Positions 39,280-48,055 of a DNA stretch of 57,089 bases are shown in pieces. A program made the translations under genes and the position numbers. Numbering within the stretch: position 1 is the stretch's first letter; each line of letters begins with the position of its first letter. A model generated the notes under the pieces. That model worked only from the letters and a program-made list of their open reading frames with translations. It was not told the origin of the DNA and made no database searches. This stretch comes from Haemophilus haemolyticus M19501. GTDB taxonomy: Bacteria; Pseudomonadota; Gammaproteobacteria; Enterobacterales; Pasteurellaceae. The DNA lies in assembly GCF_000222025.1 (NCBI RefSeq), contig NZ_AFQO01000006.1, forward strand, positions 1 to 57,089, read 5' to 3'.

Positions 39280-39309
39280 TTTACTTTTTCCCTAAAAGTA
39301 GATTAGAAT
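39280..39309 (+). promoter_or_regulatory. Putative promoter of rpsU-dnaG-rpoD
   Basis: TTTACT (39280-39285) and TAGAAT (39304-39309) with an 18-bp spacer lie about 100 nt upstream of rpsU. I see no LexA box here, unlike the E. coli operon. Confidence 0.4.
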
Positions 39310-39406
39310 TGCGTCCTTTATTAAATTTGCCGTTTGTACATTGGTGCTTTGGCGAAAATAAAATTTTAAATTGCAATTAAATTAAACTCATTGAGGTGAT
39401 TGGCTT

Positions 39407-39622
39407 ATGCCTGTAATTAAAGTACGTGAAAACGAATCATTTGACGTAGCTTTACGTCGTTTCAAACGCTCTTGCGAAAAAGCGGGAATCTTAGCTGAAG
39501 TACGCGCTCGCGAATTTTACGAAAAACCAACTACAATTCGTAAACGTGAAAATGCAACACTTGCAAAACGTCACGCAAAACGCAACGCTCGCGAAAACGC
39601 GCGCAATACCCGTTTATACTAA
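39407..39622 (+). CDS. rpsU: 30S ribosomal protein S21
   Basis: A 71-residue S21, identical in length to E. coli. It is small and very basic (C-terminal [18 protein letters not shown]) and sits on the 30S platform, helping initiation complex formation. GAGGTGA lies 7 nt before the ATG. It is first in the rpsU-dnaG-rpoD macromolecular synthesis operon; a terminator follows, giving S21 in excess over primase. Confidence 0.98.
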   Translation: MPVIKVRENESFDVALRRFKRSCEKAGILAEVRAREFYEKPTTIRKRENATLAKRHAKRNARENARNTRLY

Positions 39623-39652
39623 TTTATAGTATTTTCTGACTCGAGTTAAGAC

Positions 39653-39681
39653 AAACCGTGAATCCTTTGGACTCACGGTTT
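39653..39681 (+). terminator. rpsU-dnaG intergenic terminator (attenuator)
   Basis: AAACCGTGA (39653-39661) pairs with TCACGGTTT (39673-39681); TCC/GGA inside the loop adds three pairs. T-rich sequence follows. The position matches the partial terminator T1 of the E. coli operon, which lowers dnaG and rpoD transcription relative to rpsU. Confidence 0.8.
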
Positions 39682-39755
39682 TGTTACTTTAAGCACAACA
39701 AAAATCTACGCCAAAAACGACCGCACTTTCACACCACGATCACGGAGGCTCGACA

Positions 39756-41537
39756 ATGAAAGGTTCTATTCCACGCCCCTTTATTGATGATTTGCTGACA
39801 AAGTCCGATATTGTCGATGTGATTAACACGCGCATAAAACTAAAAAAAGCTGGCCGCGATTATCAAGCCTGCTGCCCTTTCCATCACGAAAAAACACCAT
39901 CCTTCACGGTTAGTCAAAAGAAACAGTTTTATCATTGCTTTGGTTGTGGCGCGCATGGTAATGCGATTTCCTTTTTAATGGATTATGACAAGCTTGAATT
40001 TGTAGAGGCTATTGAAGAACTTGCAGCGATGGCAGGGCTTGAAGTACCTTACGAAAAACGCACTAATAACAGCGGGAAACCTCAAGCTAATTATCAAACC
40101 AAACGAAATCTCTATGAATTAATGCTAGAGATTGCCAAGTTCTATCAAAGCCAATTACCATTAAATGCGCAGGCGCAAGGATATTTACAACAACGCGGGC
40201 TTTCGGCTGAAATTATTGAGCGTTTTCAAATTGGGTTTGTGCCGAATGCAATGGATACTGTATTGCGTAAATTTGGTGTTAATCGTGAAGAACAACAAAA
40301 ACTCATTGAGTTAGGCATGCTTTCTCGAAATGATCGTGGCAATATTTACGATAAATTCCGAAATCGCATTATGTTTCCTATTCGCGATAAACGTGGACGT
40401 ACAGTGGCTTTTGGAGGTCGGGTATTAACAGATGAGAAACCGAAATATCTGAATTCGCCAGAAACCATTACTTATCATAAAGGTAACGAGCTTTATGGTT
40501 TGTACGAAGCCTTACAAACCAACGATGAACCAAAACAATTACTTGTTGTTGAAGGTTATATGGATGTGGTGGCATTAGCACAATTTGGCGTGGATTATGC
40601 TGTCGCTTCTTTAGGGACATCTACGACATCAGAACAAATTCAACTTATTTTTCGTTCGACCGAGCAAGTTATTTGTTGTTACGATGGCGACCGTGCAGGG
40701 CGTGATGCAGCGTGGCGCGCATTAGAAAATGCATTGCCTTATTTAGAAGATGGCAGACAACTCAAATTTATTTTCTTGCCAGAGGGAGAAGATCCTGATA
40801 CTTACATTCGCCAATATGGCAAAGAAAAATTTGAAGAATATATCGAAAGTGCGCAATCTTTAAGCGAGTTTATGTTTGCTCACTTAAGCCCACAAGTTGA
40901 TTTTTCTAGCAAAGAAGGGCGCGGAAAATTAGTTGCTTTGGCTGCACCGTTAATTCGTCAAATTCCTGGAGAAATGCTTCGCTTGTCGCTACGCAATATG
41001 TTGGCTCAAAAGCTAGGAATTTTTGATCAAACTCAGCTAGAAAATCTTATTCCAAAACAATTAGAACAAACCAATACACAACAAAAAGTTGCTAATAATA
41101 AGATCAAGAAGACACCAATGCGAATGGTCATTTCATTGCTTCTGCAAAATCCTGAATTAGTAAAACGCATATCTGAAAGCGGCGTGCAAGCATTACGTGC
41201 AGAAGCTGGTTTTGAAATTCTGGAAAAATTGACCGCACTTTGTCGACAACGAGAAGGTATTACTACAGGGCAGATTTTAGAGCACTTCCGTGATACGCCT
41301 TACAGCAATCCCCTTGAAATACTGGCAACTTGGGATCATTTATTAGACGAAGCAGAAATGATCAATGCATTTTCACAAAACTATCGTCGCTTAAATATTC
41401 AAGCCATTGAGCGAGACATTGAAATGCTTATTGCTAAAGAACGAGCTGAAGGACTGACTAACGAGGAAAAAACAGTACTCGTTCACCTTTTAGCGGGTAA
41501 AGAACAGCAGAAAAAACAGTTAGTTAATCCGCAATAA
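39756..41537 (+). CDS. dnaG: DNA primase DnaG
   Basis: A 593-residue primase that lays RNA primers at the replication fork. The zinc-binding CHC2 ligands are Cys40, His43, Cys61 and Cys64. The TOPRIM core shows VVEGYMDVVALAQFGVDYAVASLGT near 263-287 and CCYDGDRAGRDAAWRA near 304-319 with the metal-binding DGD. The C-terminal third is the DnaB-interacting domain. GGAGG lies 8 nt upstream of the ATG. It sits between rpsU and rpoD. An uptake signal is in the C-terminal coding part (41232-41240). Confidence 0.97.
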   Translation: MKGSIPRPFIDDLLTKSDIVDVINTRIKLKKAGRDYQACCPFHHEKTPSFTVSQKKQFYHCFGCGAHGNAISFLMDYDKLEFVEAIEELAAMAGLEVPYEKRTNNSGKPQANYQTKRNLYELMLEIAKFYQSQLPLNAQAQGYLQQRGLSAEIIERFQIGFVPNAMDTVLRKFGVNREEQQKLIELGMLSRNDRGNIYDKFRNRIMFPIRDKRGRTVAFGGRVLTDEKPKYLNSPETITYHKGNELYGLYEALQTNDEPKQLLVVEGYMDVVALAQFGVDYAVASLGTSTTSEQIQLIFRSTEQVICCYDGDRAGRDAAWRALENALPYLEDGRQLKFIFLPEGEDPDTYIRQYGKEKFEEYIESAQSLSEFMFAHLSPQVDFSSKEGRGKLVALAAPLIRQIPGEMLRLSLRNMLAQKLGIFDQTQLENLIPKQLEQTNTQQKVANNKIKKTPMRMVISLLLQNPELVKRISESGVQALRAEAGFEILEKLTALCRQREGITTGQILEHFRDTPYSNPLEILATWDHLLDEAEMINAFSQNYRRLNIQAIERDIEMLIAKERAEGLTNEEKTVLVHLLAGKEQQKKQLVNPQ

Positions 41538-41608
41538 CAATGATAAAATTCTAAGTTCGTAACAAGAATTATATTGCTACTATCACATCAAGCAAAACGG
41601 ATATAAAA

Positions 41609-43492
41609 ATGGAAAAAAATCAACAATCTACGGCTGAACAATATTCAGAACAAATTGAACAACTGATGGAATTAGGTCGCACACAAGGTTATTTAACCTA
41701 TGCAGAAATTAATGATTTATTACCAGAAGATGTCATCGACCCTGAATATTACGATAAGTTGCTACAAACGCTACAAAATGATGCAGGGATCCCCGTATTA
41801 GACGAAGCCCCAGAAAGCGATGAGATGATGTTGAATGACACCATTCCAGATGAAGATGCGGTGGAAGAGGCAACCCAAATTCTTTCAAATGTAGAATCTG
41901 AAATCGGTCGAACAACCGATCCTGTCCGTATGTATATGCGTGAAATGGGAACAGTTGATCTTCTTACTCGTGAAGATGAAATCAGCATTGCAAAACGTAT
42001 TGAAGAAGGAATTGATGAAGTTCAAACATCCATTGCTGCATACCCTGAAGCCTTAAACGGATTGCTAAAAAATTATGATGATGTGGAAAAAGGAAACTTC
42101 CGTTTAGCTGACTTAATTACAGGTTTTGTCGATCCAAATGCCGAAATAGAAGAACATAATGTCATTGACGAAAACTTTTCTGAAGACGGAGAAGAATCAG
42201 AAAGTGCAGATGTTGAAGACAATGAAGATGAAGACGAAAGCGAATCAGAATCTACATCAGATTCAAGCGAATCTGATAATAGCATCGATCCAGAGGTCGC
42301 GAGAGAAAAATTCCAACAGCTAAAAGAGCAACACAGCAAAACGCTTGCTGTTATTGAAAAACATGGTCGCTCAGGAAAACGTGCCCAGGATCAAATTGCA
42401 CTGCTTGGTGAAATATTTAAACAATTCCGCTTAGTACCAAAACAATTCGATTTACTCGTTTTATCAATGAAAGAAATGATGAAACGTGTGCGCTACGAAG
42501 AACGTCAATTACAAAAAATATTAGTTGATATTGCAGGAATACCAAAAGATGATTTTGAAAAACTCATTACGACTAATGGCAGCAATACTGAATGGGTACA
42601 AAAAGCCTTAAAATCAAGCAAACCATGGGCAAAACGCTTACCAAAATATGAAGAACGTATTCTTGAGGCATTAAACAACTTAGCTAACATTGAAGAAAAT
42701 ACGAAACTTACCATTACCCAAATGCGTGATATTTGTGATGCGGTAGCTAGAGGTGAACAAAAAGCTCGTCGCGCTAAAAAAGAAATGGTAGAAGCTAACT
42801 TACGTTTAGTAATTTCCATCGCGAAAAAATATACGAACCGCGGTTTACAATTCCTAGACTTAATTCAAGAAGGGAATATTGGTTTAATGAAAGCGGTAGA
42901 TAAATTTGAGTATCGCCGTGGTTATAAATTCTCTACATATGCTACTTGGTGGATTCGCCAAGCCATTACGCGCTCTATTGCGGATCAAGCTCGCACAATC
43001 CGTATTCCGGTACATATGATTGAAACAATCAATAAACTTAACCGCATTTCTCGCCAGTTATTACAAGAAATGGGACGTGAAGCAACGCCAGAAGAATTAG
43101 CTGAACGTATGGGAATGCCGGAAGATAAAATCCGTAAAGTATTGAAAATTGCAAAAGAGCCAATTTCTATGGAAACGCCTATCGGTGATGACGATGACTC
43201 ACATTTAGGTGATTTTATTGAAGATTCAACCTTAGAACTTCCTTTAGATTCAGCAACAGCACAAAGTTTAAGAGTCGCGACCCATGAAGTTCTTGAAGGC
43301 CTAACACCACGAGAAGCAAAAGTATTGCGCATGCGTTTTGGTATAGATATGAATACCGACCATACGCTTGAAGAAGTGGGTAAACAATTCGATGTCACAC
43401 GTGAACGTATTCGTCAAATTGAAGCAAAAGCGTTACGTAAATTACGTCATCCGAGCCGATCAGAAACATTAAGAAGTTTCCTTGACGACTAA
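41609..43492 (+). CDS. rpoD: RNA polymerase sigma-70 (RpoD)
   Basis: The 627-residue housekeeping sigma factor (E. coli 613). Region 1.1 is at about 1-80; [22 protein letters not shown] (region 1.2) near 101-122; region 2 with [32 protein letters not shown] and [19 protein letters not shown] near 396-455; region 4 with [23 protein letters not shown] at the end. The non-conserved region holds an acidic, serine-rich stretch of about 35 residues near 191-226, which accounts for some extra length. A clear terminator follows the stop. Confidence 0.98.
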   Translation: MEKNQQSTAEQYSEQIEQLMELGRTQGYLTYAEINDLLPEDVIDPEYYDKLLQTLQNDAGIPVLDEAPESDEMMLNDTIPDEDAVEEATQILSNVESEIGRTTDPVRMYMREMGTVDLLTREDEISIAKRIEEGIDEVQTSIAAYPEALNGLLKNYDDVEKGNFRLADLITGFVDPNAEIEEHNVIDENFSEDGEESESADVEDNEDEDESESESTSDSSESDNSIDPEVAREKFQQLKEQHSKTLAVIEKHGRSGKRAQDQIALLGEIFKQFRLVPKQFDLLVLSMKEMMKRVRYEERQLQKILVDIAGIPKDDFEKLITTNGSNTEWVQKALKSSKPWAKRLPKYEERILEALNNLANIEENTKLTITQMRDICDAVARGEQKARRAKKEMVEANLRLVISIAKKYTNRGLQFLDLIQEGNIGLMKAVDKFEYRRGYKFSTYATWWIRQAITRSIADQARTIRIPVHMIETINKLNRISRQLLQEMGREATPEELAERMGMPEDKIRKVLKIAKEPISMETPIGDDDDSHLGDFIEDSTLELPLDSATAQSLRVATHEVLEGLTPREAKVLRMRFGIDMNTDHTLEEVGKQFDVTRERIRQIEAKALRKLRHPSRSETLRSFLDD

Positions 43493-43503
43493 ACGTTACA
43501 AAT

Positions 43504-43527
43504 AAAAAGGAGCTATAGCTCCTTTTT
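43504..43527 (+). terminator. Terminator after rpoD
   Basis: AAAAAGGAGCTA-TAGCTCCTTTTT is a perfect 24-bp palindrome (43504-43527) followed by T-A-T-T. It can also stop transcription from the opposite side. Confidence 0.92.
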
Positions 43528-43549
43528 TATTACGTTAAACTAATAATAA

Positions 43550-43574
43550 AAAACCCGATCTAAGACCGGGTTTT
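43550..43574 (-). terminator. Terminator after rplI
   Basis: AAAACCCG (43550-43557) pairs with CGGGTTTT (43567-43574) around a 9-nt loop; on the minus strand T6 follows. It ends the rpsF-priB-rpsR-rplI operon. Confidence 0.88.
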
Positions 43575-43593
43575 ATTTTGCCTATCTGACAAA

Positions 43594-44043
43594 TTATTCT
43601 GCAACAACGATTACATCTAATGTTGCAAATACTTCACCGTGAAGTTGGAAACGAACATCGTGGTCACCAAGAGTACGGATTGGACCGTTTGGTAAACGAA
43701 CTTCACTTTTCGCAATTTTAACGCCTGCTGCAGTTACTGCTTCTGCCACATCACGAGTAGTGATTGCGCCGAATAAACGACCTTCATCACCTGCTTTAGA
43801 TGCAATAGTCACAGAACCTAATGCAGTAACTTCTGCTGCACGAGCTTGAGCTGCTGCAAGATTTGCTGCTGCTGCGGCTTCTAATTCTGCACGACGTGCT
43901 TCAAAGTGTTCAATGTTAGCTTTAGTTGCCATAACTGCTTTACCTTGTGGGATTAAGAAGTTACGTGCAAAACCTGATTTAACATTTACTTGATCGCCCA
44001 CTTGACCTAAGTGAACAATTTTATCTAAAAGAATTACTTGCAT
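43594..44043 (-). CDS. rplI: 50S ribosomal protein L9
   Basis: A 149-residue L9, as long as in E. coli. It has the two-lobe layout: N-terminal rRNA-binding lobe ([36 protein letters not shown], about 1-50), a long connecting helix rich in Ala and Glu ([23 protein letters not shown]) and the C-terminal lobe. Last gene of the S6 operon, 16 nt after rpsR. Confidence 0.98.
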   Translation of the reverse strand: MQVILLDKIVHLGQVGDQVNVKSGFARNFLIPQGKAVMATKANIEHFEARRAELEAAAAANLAAAQARAAEVTALGSVTIASKAGDEGRLFGAITTRDVAEAVTAAGVKIAKSEVRLPNGPIRTLGDHDVRFQLHGEVFATLDVIVVAE

Positions 44044-44059
44044 TACCGTATCTCCTTAA

Positions 44060-44299
<240 letters not shown>

Positions 44300-44626
44300 C
44301 TAATCTATAAATTCGATTTGCTCGGCATGTAAAACTAATTGGCATAACCCACTTTGGGTTTTATGTGATGTAATAAATCCCACCACCAAAATTTTACTAC
44401 CGACCGTAATGCTTTGAGTTTTTTCTATCAATTGATTACCACTAATTTGAACTGGCATCTTTAACCAAGCTTGACGTGTGAAACCACCTTCAATCTGATC
44501 AGAACGATGTTCTAACAAAAACTTGCAATGCTCAATTCCACTAGGGCTCTTTAATCGCTTTGGCAACTGAGAAACGACTCCCATAACCGAAAAACGATTA
44601 TCAATTTTCAAATTACTCTTCAGCAT
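44300..44626 (-). CDS. priB: Primosomal replication protein N (PriB)
   Basis: An OB-fold single-strand DNA-binding protein that, with PriA and DnaT, restarts stalled forks. The core [30 protein letters not shown] and the C-terminal [16 protein letters not shown] align with E. coli PriB (104 aa). The start is uncertain. The ATG at 44626 (108 aa) overlaps the rpsF 3' end but has GAGG directly against it. A TTG at 44611, two bases below the rpsF stop and preceded by GAAGAG, gives 103 aa. I keep the ATG as the usual annotation. Confidence 0.9.
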   Translation of the reverse strand: MLKSNLKIDNRFSVMGVVSQLPKRLKSPSGIEHCKFLLEHRSDQIEGGFTRQAWLKMPVQISGNQLIEKTQSITVGSKILVVGFITSHKTQSGLCQLVLHAEQIEFID

Positions 44627-44990
44627 CCTCAAAATCGTTGTTTTCAACTTCAGCTAAAGGTTTACGTTCTTCTTTAGCCGCTTTCATTGGGGACGCTTCT
44701 GTTACGGCGTGCTTAGTATGGATAACAAGACTGCGTAATACAGCATCGTTATAACGGAAAGTCGTTTCTAGCTCGTCGATGACTTGTTGAGGCGCTTCTA
44801 CATTCATAAGCACATAATGTGCTTTGTGTAATTTATTAATTGGGTACGCTAATTGACGACGACCCCAATCTTCTAGGCGATGAACTTGACCACCAGCTTC
44901 TTTTACAGAACCGGTGTAACGTTCGATCATACCTGGTACTTGCTCGCTTTGGTCCGGATGAACCATAAACACGATTTCGTAGTGACGCAT
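44613..44990 (-). CDS. rpsF: 30S ribosomal protein S6
   Basis: A 125-residue S6 beginning [25 protein letters not shown], with the [26 protein letters not shown] strand-helix core and an acidic tail ([13 protein letters not shown]), where E. coli S6 receives added glutamates. First gene of the operon; AAGGAG precedes the start. Its leader has a strong promoter and an internal-loop hairpin (45014-45049), a candidate S6:S18 regulatory site. It overlaps priB by 14 nt. Confidence 0.98.
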   Translation of the reverse strand: MRHYEIVFMVHPDQSEQVPGMIERYTGSVKEAGGQVHRLEDWGRRQLAYPINKLHKAHYVLMNVEAPQQVIDELETTFRYNDAVLRSLVIHTKHAVTEASPMKAAKEERKPLAEVENNDFEDAEE

Positions 44991-45013
44991 TACTGCTCCT
45001 TACGGGTTAATCA

Positions 45014-45049
45014 GCCTTTGACGTAGATCAGCCACCAATCTGCAAAGGC
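45014..45049 (-). promoter_or_regulatory. Leader hairpin of the rpsF operon (candidate S6:S18 site)
   Basis: On the minus strand GCCTTTG/CAAAGGC (45043-45049 with 45014-45020) encloses an AGAT/ATCT stem, with an asymmetric internal loop of C opposite ACGT. A CCG follows close to the ribosome site. Leaders bound by S6:S18 use a hairpin with a nearby CCG, so this is a candidate; I could not confirm the full consensus by eye. Confidence 0.45.
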
Positions 45050-45085
45050 AAGGAACGAAAAATTCAATGTGGCTAAGGTTTGCGG

Positions 45086-45113
45086 ATTATACCGATTTTT
45101 TTACGTTCCGCAA
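45086..45113 (-). promoter_or_regulatory. Promoter of the rpsF-priB-rpsR-rplI operon
   Basis: On the minus strand -35 TTGCGG (45108-45113) and consensus -10 TATAAT (45086-45091) with a 16-bp spacer; GC-rich CCGC directly after the -10, about 95 nt upstream of the rpsF start. Confidence 0.75.
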
Positions 45114-45131
45114 CCCGTTTGAGTTCTTTTT

Positions 45132-45172
45132 AACCAAAAAAAAGAAGGCCGATATTGTAATAATATCGGCCT
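45132..45172 (-). terminator. Terminator after infA
   Basis: AGGCCGATATT (45146-45156) pairs perfectly with AATATCGGCCT (45162-45172) around 5 nt; on the minus strand TCTTTTTTTT follows. Confidence 0.93.
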
Positions 45173-45190
45173 ATCTCAAATCTTCTGTAA

Positions 45191-45532
<342 letters not shown>

Positions 45533-45614
45533 TCAAATTAGCATAAGTTAACAATGATTTACAAAGCCAAAACAAGCCCTATAATAACCGCACTTTTATA
45601 AAAAAAGATAGTAT

Positions 45615-46478
45615 ATGAATTCAAAAAAACACTTAGGTCATACGGCGCGTAAACGCTTTGGTCAAAACTTTTTACATGATACTTCTGTAATTCAAGGTAT
45701 CGTGGCAGCGATTTACCCACAACCTAATCAATTCTTAGTGGAAATTGGTCCGGGACTTGGTGCATTAACAGAGCCTGTTGGTGAACTTGTCGATCATCTA
45801 ACTGTGGTAGAGCTTGACCGAGACTTAGCGGAACGTTTACGTCATCATCCATTTTTACATCAGAAACTGACTGTTATTGAAACGGATGCCATGCAATTTG
45901 ATTTTGGTGAGCTTTATACAAAAGAGAATTTAGCAGAAAAAGGTCAAAAATTACGTGTGTTTGGTAACTTGCCTTACAACATTTCCACCCCATTGATGTT
46001 CCACTTATTTAAGTATCATGATGTGATTCAAGATATGCACTTTATGCTGCAAAAAGAAGTGGTAAAACGCTTATGCGCAGGACCAAATAGCAAAGCTTAT
46101 GGTCGTTTAACCATTATGGCGCAATATTTCTGCCAAGTGATGCCAGTACTTGAAGTGCCACCTTCTGCCTTCAAACCAGCACCGAAAGTGGATTCAGCGG
46201 TTGTGCGTTTAATTCCGCATAAGGAATTGCCGCACCCTGTAAAAGATTTATATTGGTTGAACCGTGTTTGCTCCCAAGCGTTCAATCAACGCCGTAAAAC
46301 GCTGCGTAATGCACTCTCAACATTATTTTCACCTGAAAATCTGACCGCACTTGGTATTGATTTAAATGCACGTGCAGAAAATCTGGCTATCGCAGATTAT
46401 GCGCGTTTAGCAAACTGGTTGGCGGATAATCCACCCGCTGATATTAATAAAGATGAAATCTTAGATTCAGAAGAGTAA
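45615..46478 (+). CDS. rsmA: 16S rRNA dimethyladenosine transferase RsmA (KsgA)
   Basis: A 287-residue SAM-dependent enzyme that dimethylates two adjacent adenosines (1518/1519, E. coli numbering) near the 3' end of 16S rRNA; its loss gives kasugamycin resistance. Motifs: [11 protein letters not shown] near 12-22, the SAM-binding [14 protein letters not shown] near 42-55, and catalytic [12 protein letters not shown] near 117-128. The start has a weak purine run for a ribosome site. apaH follows by 15 nt, as in E. coli; the lic2A gene I recall between them in strain Rd is absent. Confidence 0.97.
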   Translation: MNSKKHLGHTARKRFGQNFLHDTSVIQGIVAAIYPQPNQFLVEIGPGLGALTEPVGELVDHLTVVELDRDLAERLRHHPFLHQKLTVIETDAMQFDFGELYTKENLAEKGQKLRVFGNLPYNISTPLMFHLFKYHDVIQDMHFMLQKEVVKRLCAGPNSKAYGRLTIMAQYFCQVMPVLEVPPSAFKPAPKVDSAVVRLIPHKELPHPVKDLYWLNRVCSQAFNQRRKTLRNALSTLFSPENLTALGIDLNARAENLAIADYARLANWLADNPPADINKDEILDSEE

Positions 46479-46493
46479 AAAGAGCGGTCAAAA

Positions 46494-47321
46494 ATGGCAA
46501 CCTATTTCGTCGGTGATTTGCAAGGCTGTTATGACGAATTACAGCTTTTATTAGAACGTGTAGATTTCAATCCTACGCAAGATAAACTTTATCTTGTGGG
46601 GGATCTTGTAGCGCGTGGGGATAAATCACTTGAATGTCTTCGTTTCGTAAAATCACTTGGTAATACAGCACAAACCGTACTAGGTAATCACGATTTACAT
46701 TTAATTGCGACTGCACTGGGTATTAAAAAAATAAAACCTCGTGATCGTGTTGATGCCATTTTTAATGCACCGGATTTTGATGATCTGATTCATTGGTTAC
46801 GCCATCAGTCATTACTTGTCCATAATGGAGAATTAAACTTCCTGATGGCACACGCAGGTATTTCGCCTGATTGGGATTTAGAAACGGCGAAAGCTTGTGC
46901 GGCTGAAGTTGAACAGATTTTACAGCACGGCGATTTTCATTATCTTATTGAAAATATGTATTCTGAACAGCCTGATCGCTGGTCGCCAGATTTACAGGGC
47001 TTAGCACGTCATCGCTACATTATTAATGCTTTCACTCGAATGCGTTTTTGCTATTTGGATCATCGCTTTGATTTTGCTTGTAAATCTCCTTTAAAAGATG
47101 CGCCAGCGGAGCTCACACCTTGGTTTAATTTAGATAATCCACTTTATAAACAAATTCCCATTGTATTCGGACATTGGGCAAGTTTAGTGGATGAGCCGAC
47201 GCCACAAGATATTTATGCGTTGGATACGGGATGCGTGTGGAATAATCGTATGACCATGTTACGTTGGGAAGATAAACAAATTTTCACGCAAAGTGCGGTC
47301 AAAAATTACAGTGATTTTTAA
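46494..47321 (+). CDS. apaH: Symmetrical bis(5'-nucleosyl)-tetraphosphatase ApaH
   Basis: A 275-residue metallophosphatase (E. coli 280-282 aa) that hydrolyses Ap4A to two ADP and can remove Np4 caps from RNA. The PPP-family motifs are intact: GDLQGC at 7-12, GDLVARG near 37-43, GNHDLHL near 63-69, and HAGIS near 119-123. A one-base-off uptake signal (GAGCGGTCAAAA) sits exactly where the ribosome site should be, with only AAGAG more distally. Probably cotranscribed with rsmA and the following HI_0552-type gene. Confidence 0.96.
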   Translation: MATYFVGDLQGCYDELQLLLERVDFNPTQDKLYLVGDLVARGDKSLECLRFVKSLGNTAQTVLGNHDLHLIATALGIKKIKPRDRVDAIFNAPDFDDLIHWLRHQSLLVHNGELNFLMAHAGISPDWDLETAKACAAEVEQILQHGDFHYLIENMYSEQPDRWSPDLQGLARHRYIINAFTRMRFCYLDHRFDFACKSPLKDAPAELTPWFNLDNPLYKQIPIVFGHWASLVDEPTPQDIYALDTGCVWNNRMTMLRWEDKQIFTQSAVKNYSDF

Positions 47322-47330
47322 GGAAATGCT

Positions 47331-47954
47331 ATGCTCTCGCTTACTGCCGAATCTTGTGAACTGTTCAATATTCCTTTCTACCAATTCGCCCAAATGAAAA
47401 AATTCTGCTCGGAAGATATTCCGGCGATTAAAGCTGATTACAAATTACATTGGGATAACTGGAAAGCGATAATTCAATCTGTTTCAGCACAACTCGGTAC
47501 GCCTTTTGCAAAACCGCATATTGAAAGCTGGACCAATGGTTGGCAGGTTCGAGCACATTTCTTCGCTTATTTTAAATACGAGTTTAACCAAAATTCTGCA
47601 GCAATCTTTTCTGTGCTCTTAAATCGTCGCCGACTAAGAGTGTGCTTAGATTGGCATTGCTATCGTGCTGATCGCTCACAAATTAATGTGCAACAATATA
47701 ATCAGTGGCTTGATCAATTTGATTTCAAACAATTTGCTGGTTTTGATATTTGGCGAGAAGATGAAAGTGAATATGATGATTTTCGCCAAGTAAAACAAAT
47801 AACTAAAAACGATCTCATTTTACGCTCAGAAGAAGATTTTTGGTGCATAGGAAAAAGCATTGAAAAATCGGAACTCAGTCAAATAAATCCCGTATCTTTT
47901 ATCACTCAAACTATTCAAGCATTAAAACCAATCTACGAATATTGCCATCAATAA
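47331..47954 (+). CDS. Uncharacterised HI_0552-family protein
   Basis: A 207-residue protein of unknown function. It resembles the Pasteurellaceae family named after HI_0552 of strain Rd, which also lies beside apaH. Some database entries call the family glucose-6-phosphate dehydrogenase, but I see no GxGxxG or other dinucleotide-binding motif and would not transfer that name. The protein is soluble-looking, rich in aromatic residues (Trp, Tyr, Phe) and acidic groups (DIWREDESEYDDF near 143-155), with RRRLRVCLDWHCYRADRS in the centre. AAGGA lies 7 nt before the ATG and the gene starts 9 nt after apaH, so it is the third gene of that operon. Confidence 0.8.
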   Translation: MLSLTAESCELFNIPFYQFAQMKKFCSEDIPAIKADYKLHWDNWKAIIQSVSAQLGTPFAKPHIESWTNGWQVRAHFFAYFKYEFNQNSAAIFSVLLNRRRLRVCLDWHCYRADRSQINVQQYNQWLDQFDFKQFAGFDIWREDESEYDDFRQVKQITKNDLILRSEEDFWCIGKSIEKSELSQINPVSFITQTIQALKPIYEYCHQ

Positions 47955-48055
47955 AAGTGCGGTTATTTTCATGAAAGTTTTTCGCCCTGTTTAGTTGTTA
48001 TGTTATCATTACATTAATTTAACATTTTTAACAATTTAAACTTTTAGGAGAGCTT

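Noticed and set aside
42180..42290. Possible phase-variation repeat tract in rpoD
   Set aside because: The codons are similar but do not form a pure tandem repeat; slippage in sigma-70 would be lethal. I found no tetranucleotide tracts of the CAAT, AGTC or GCAA kind anywhere in the window.
42073..42339. 88-codon open frame on the minus strand inside rpoD
   Set aside because: It is the antisense of the acidic Ser/Glu-rich run of sigma-70, is serine-rich for that reason, and has no ribosome site.
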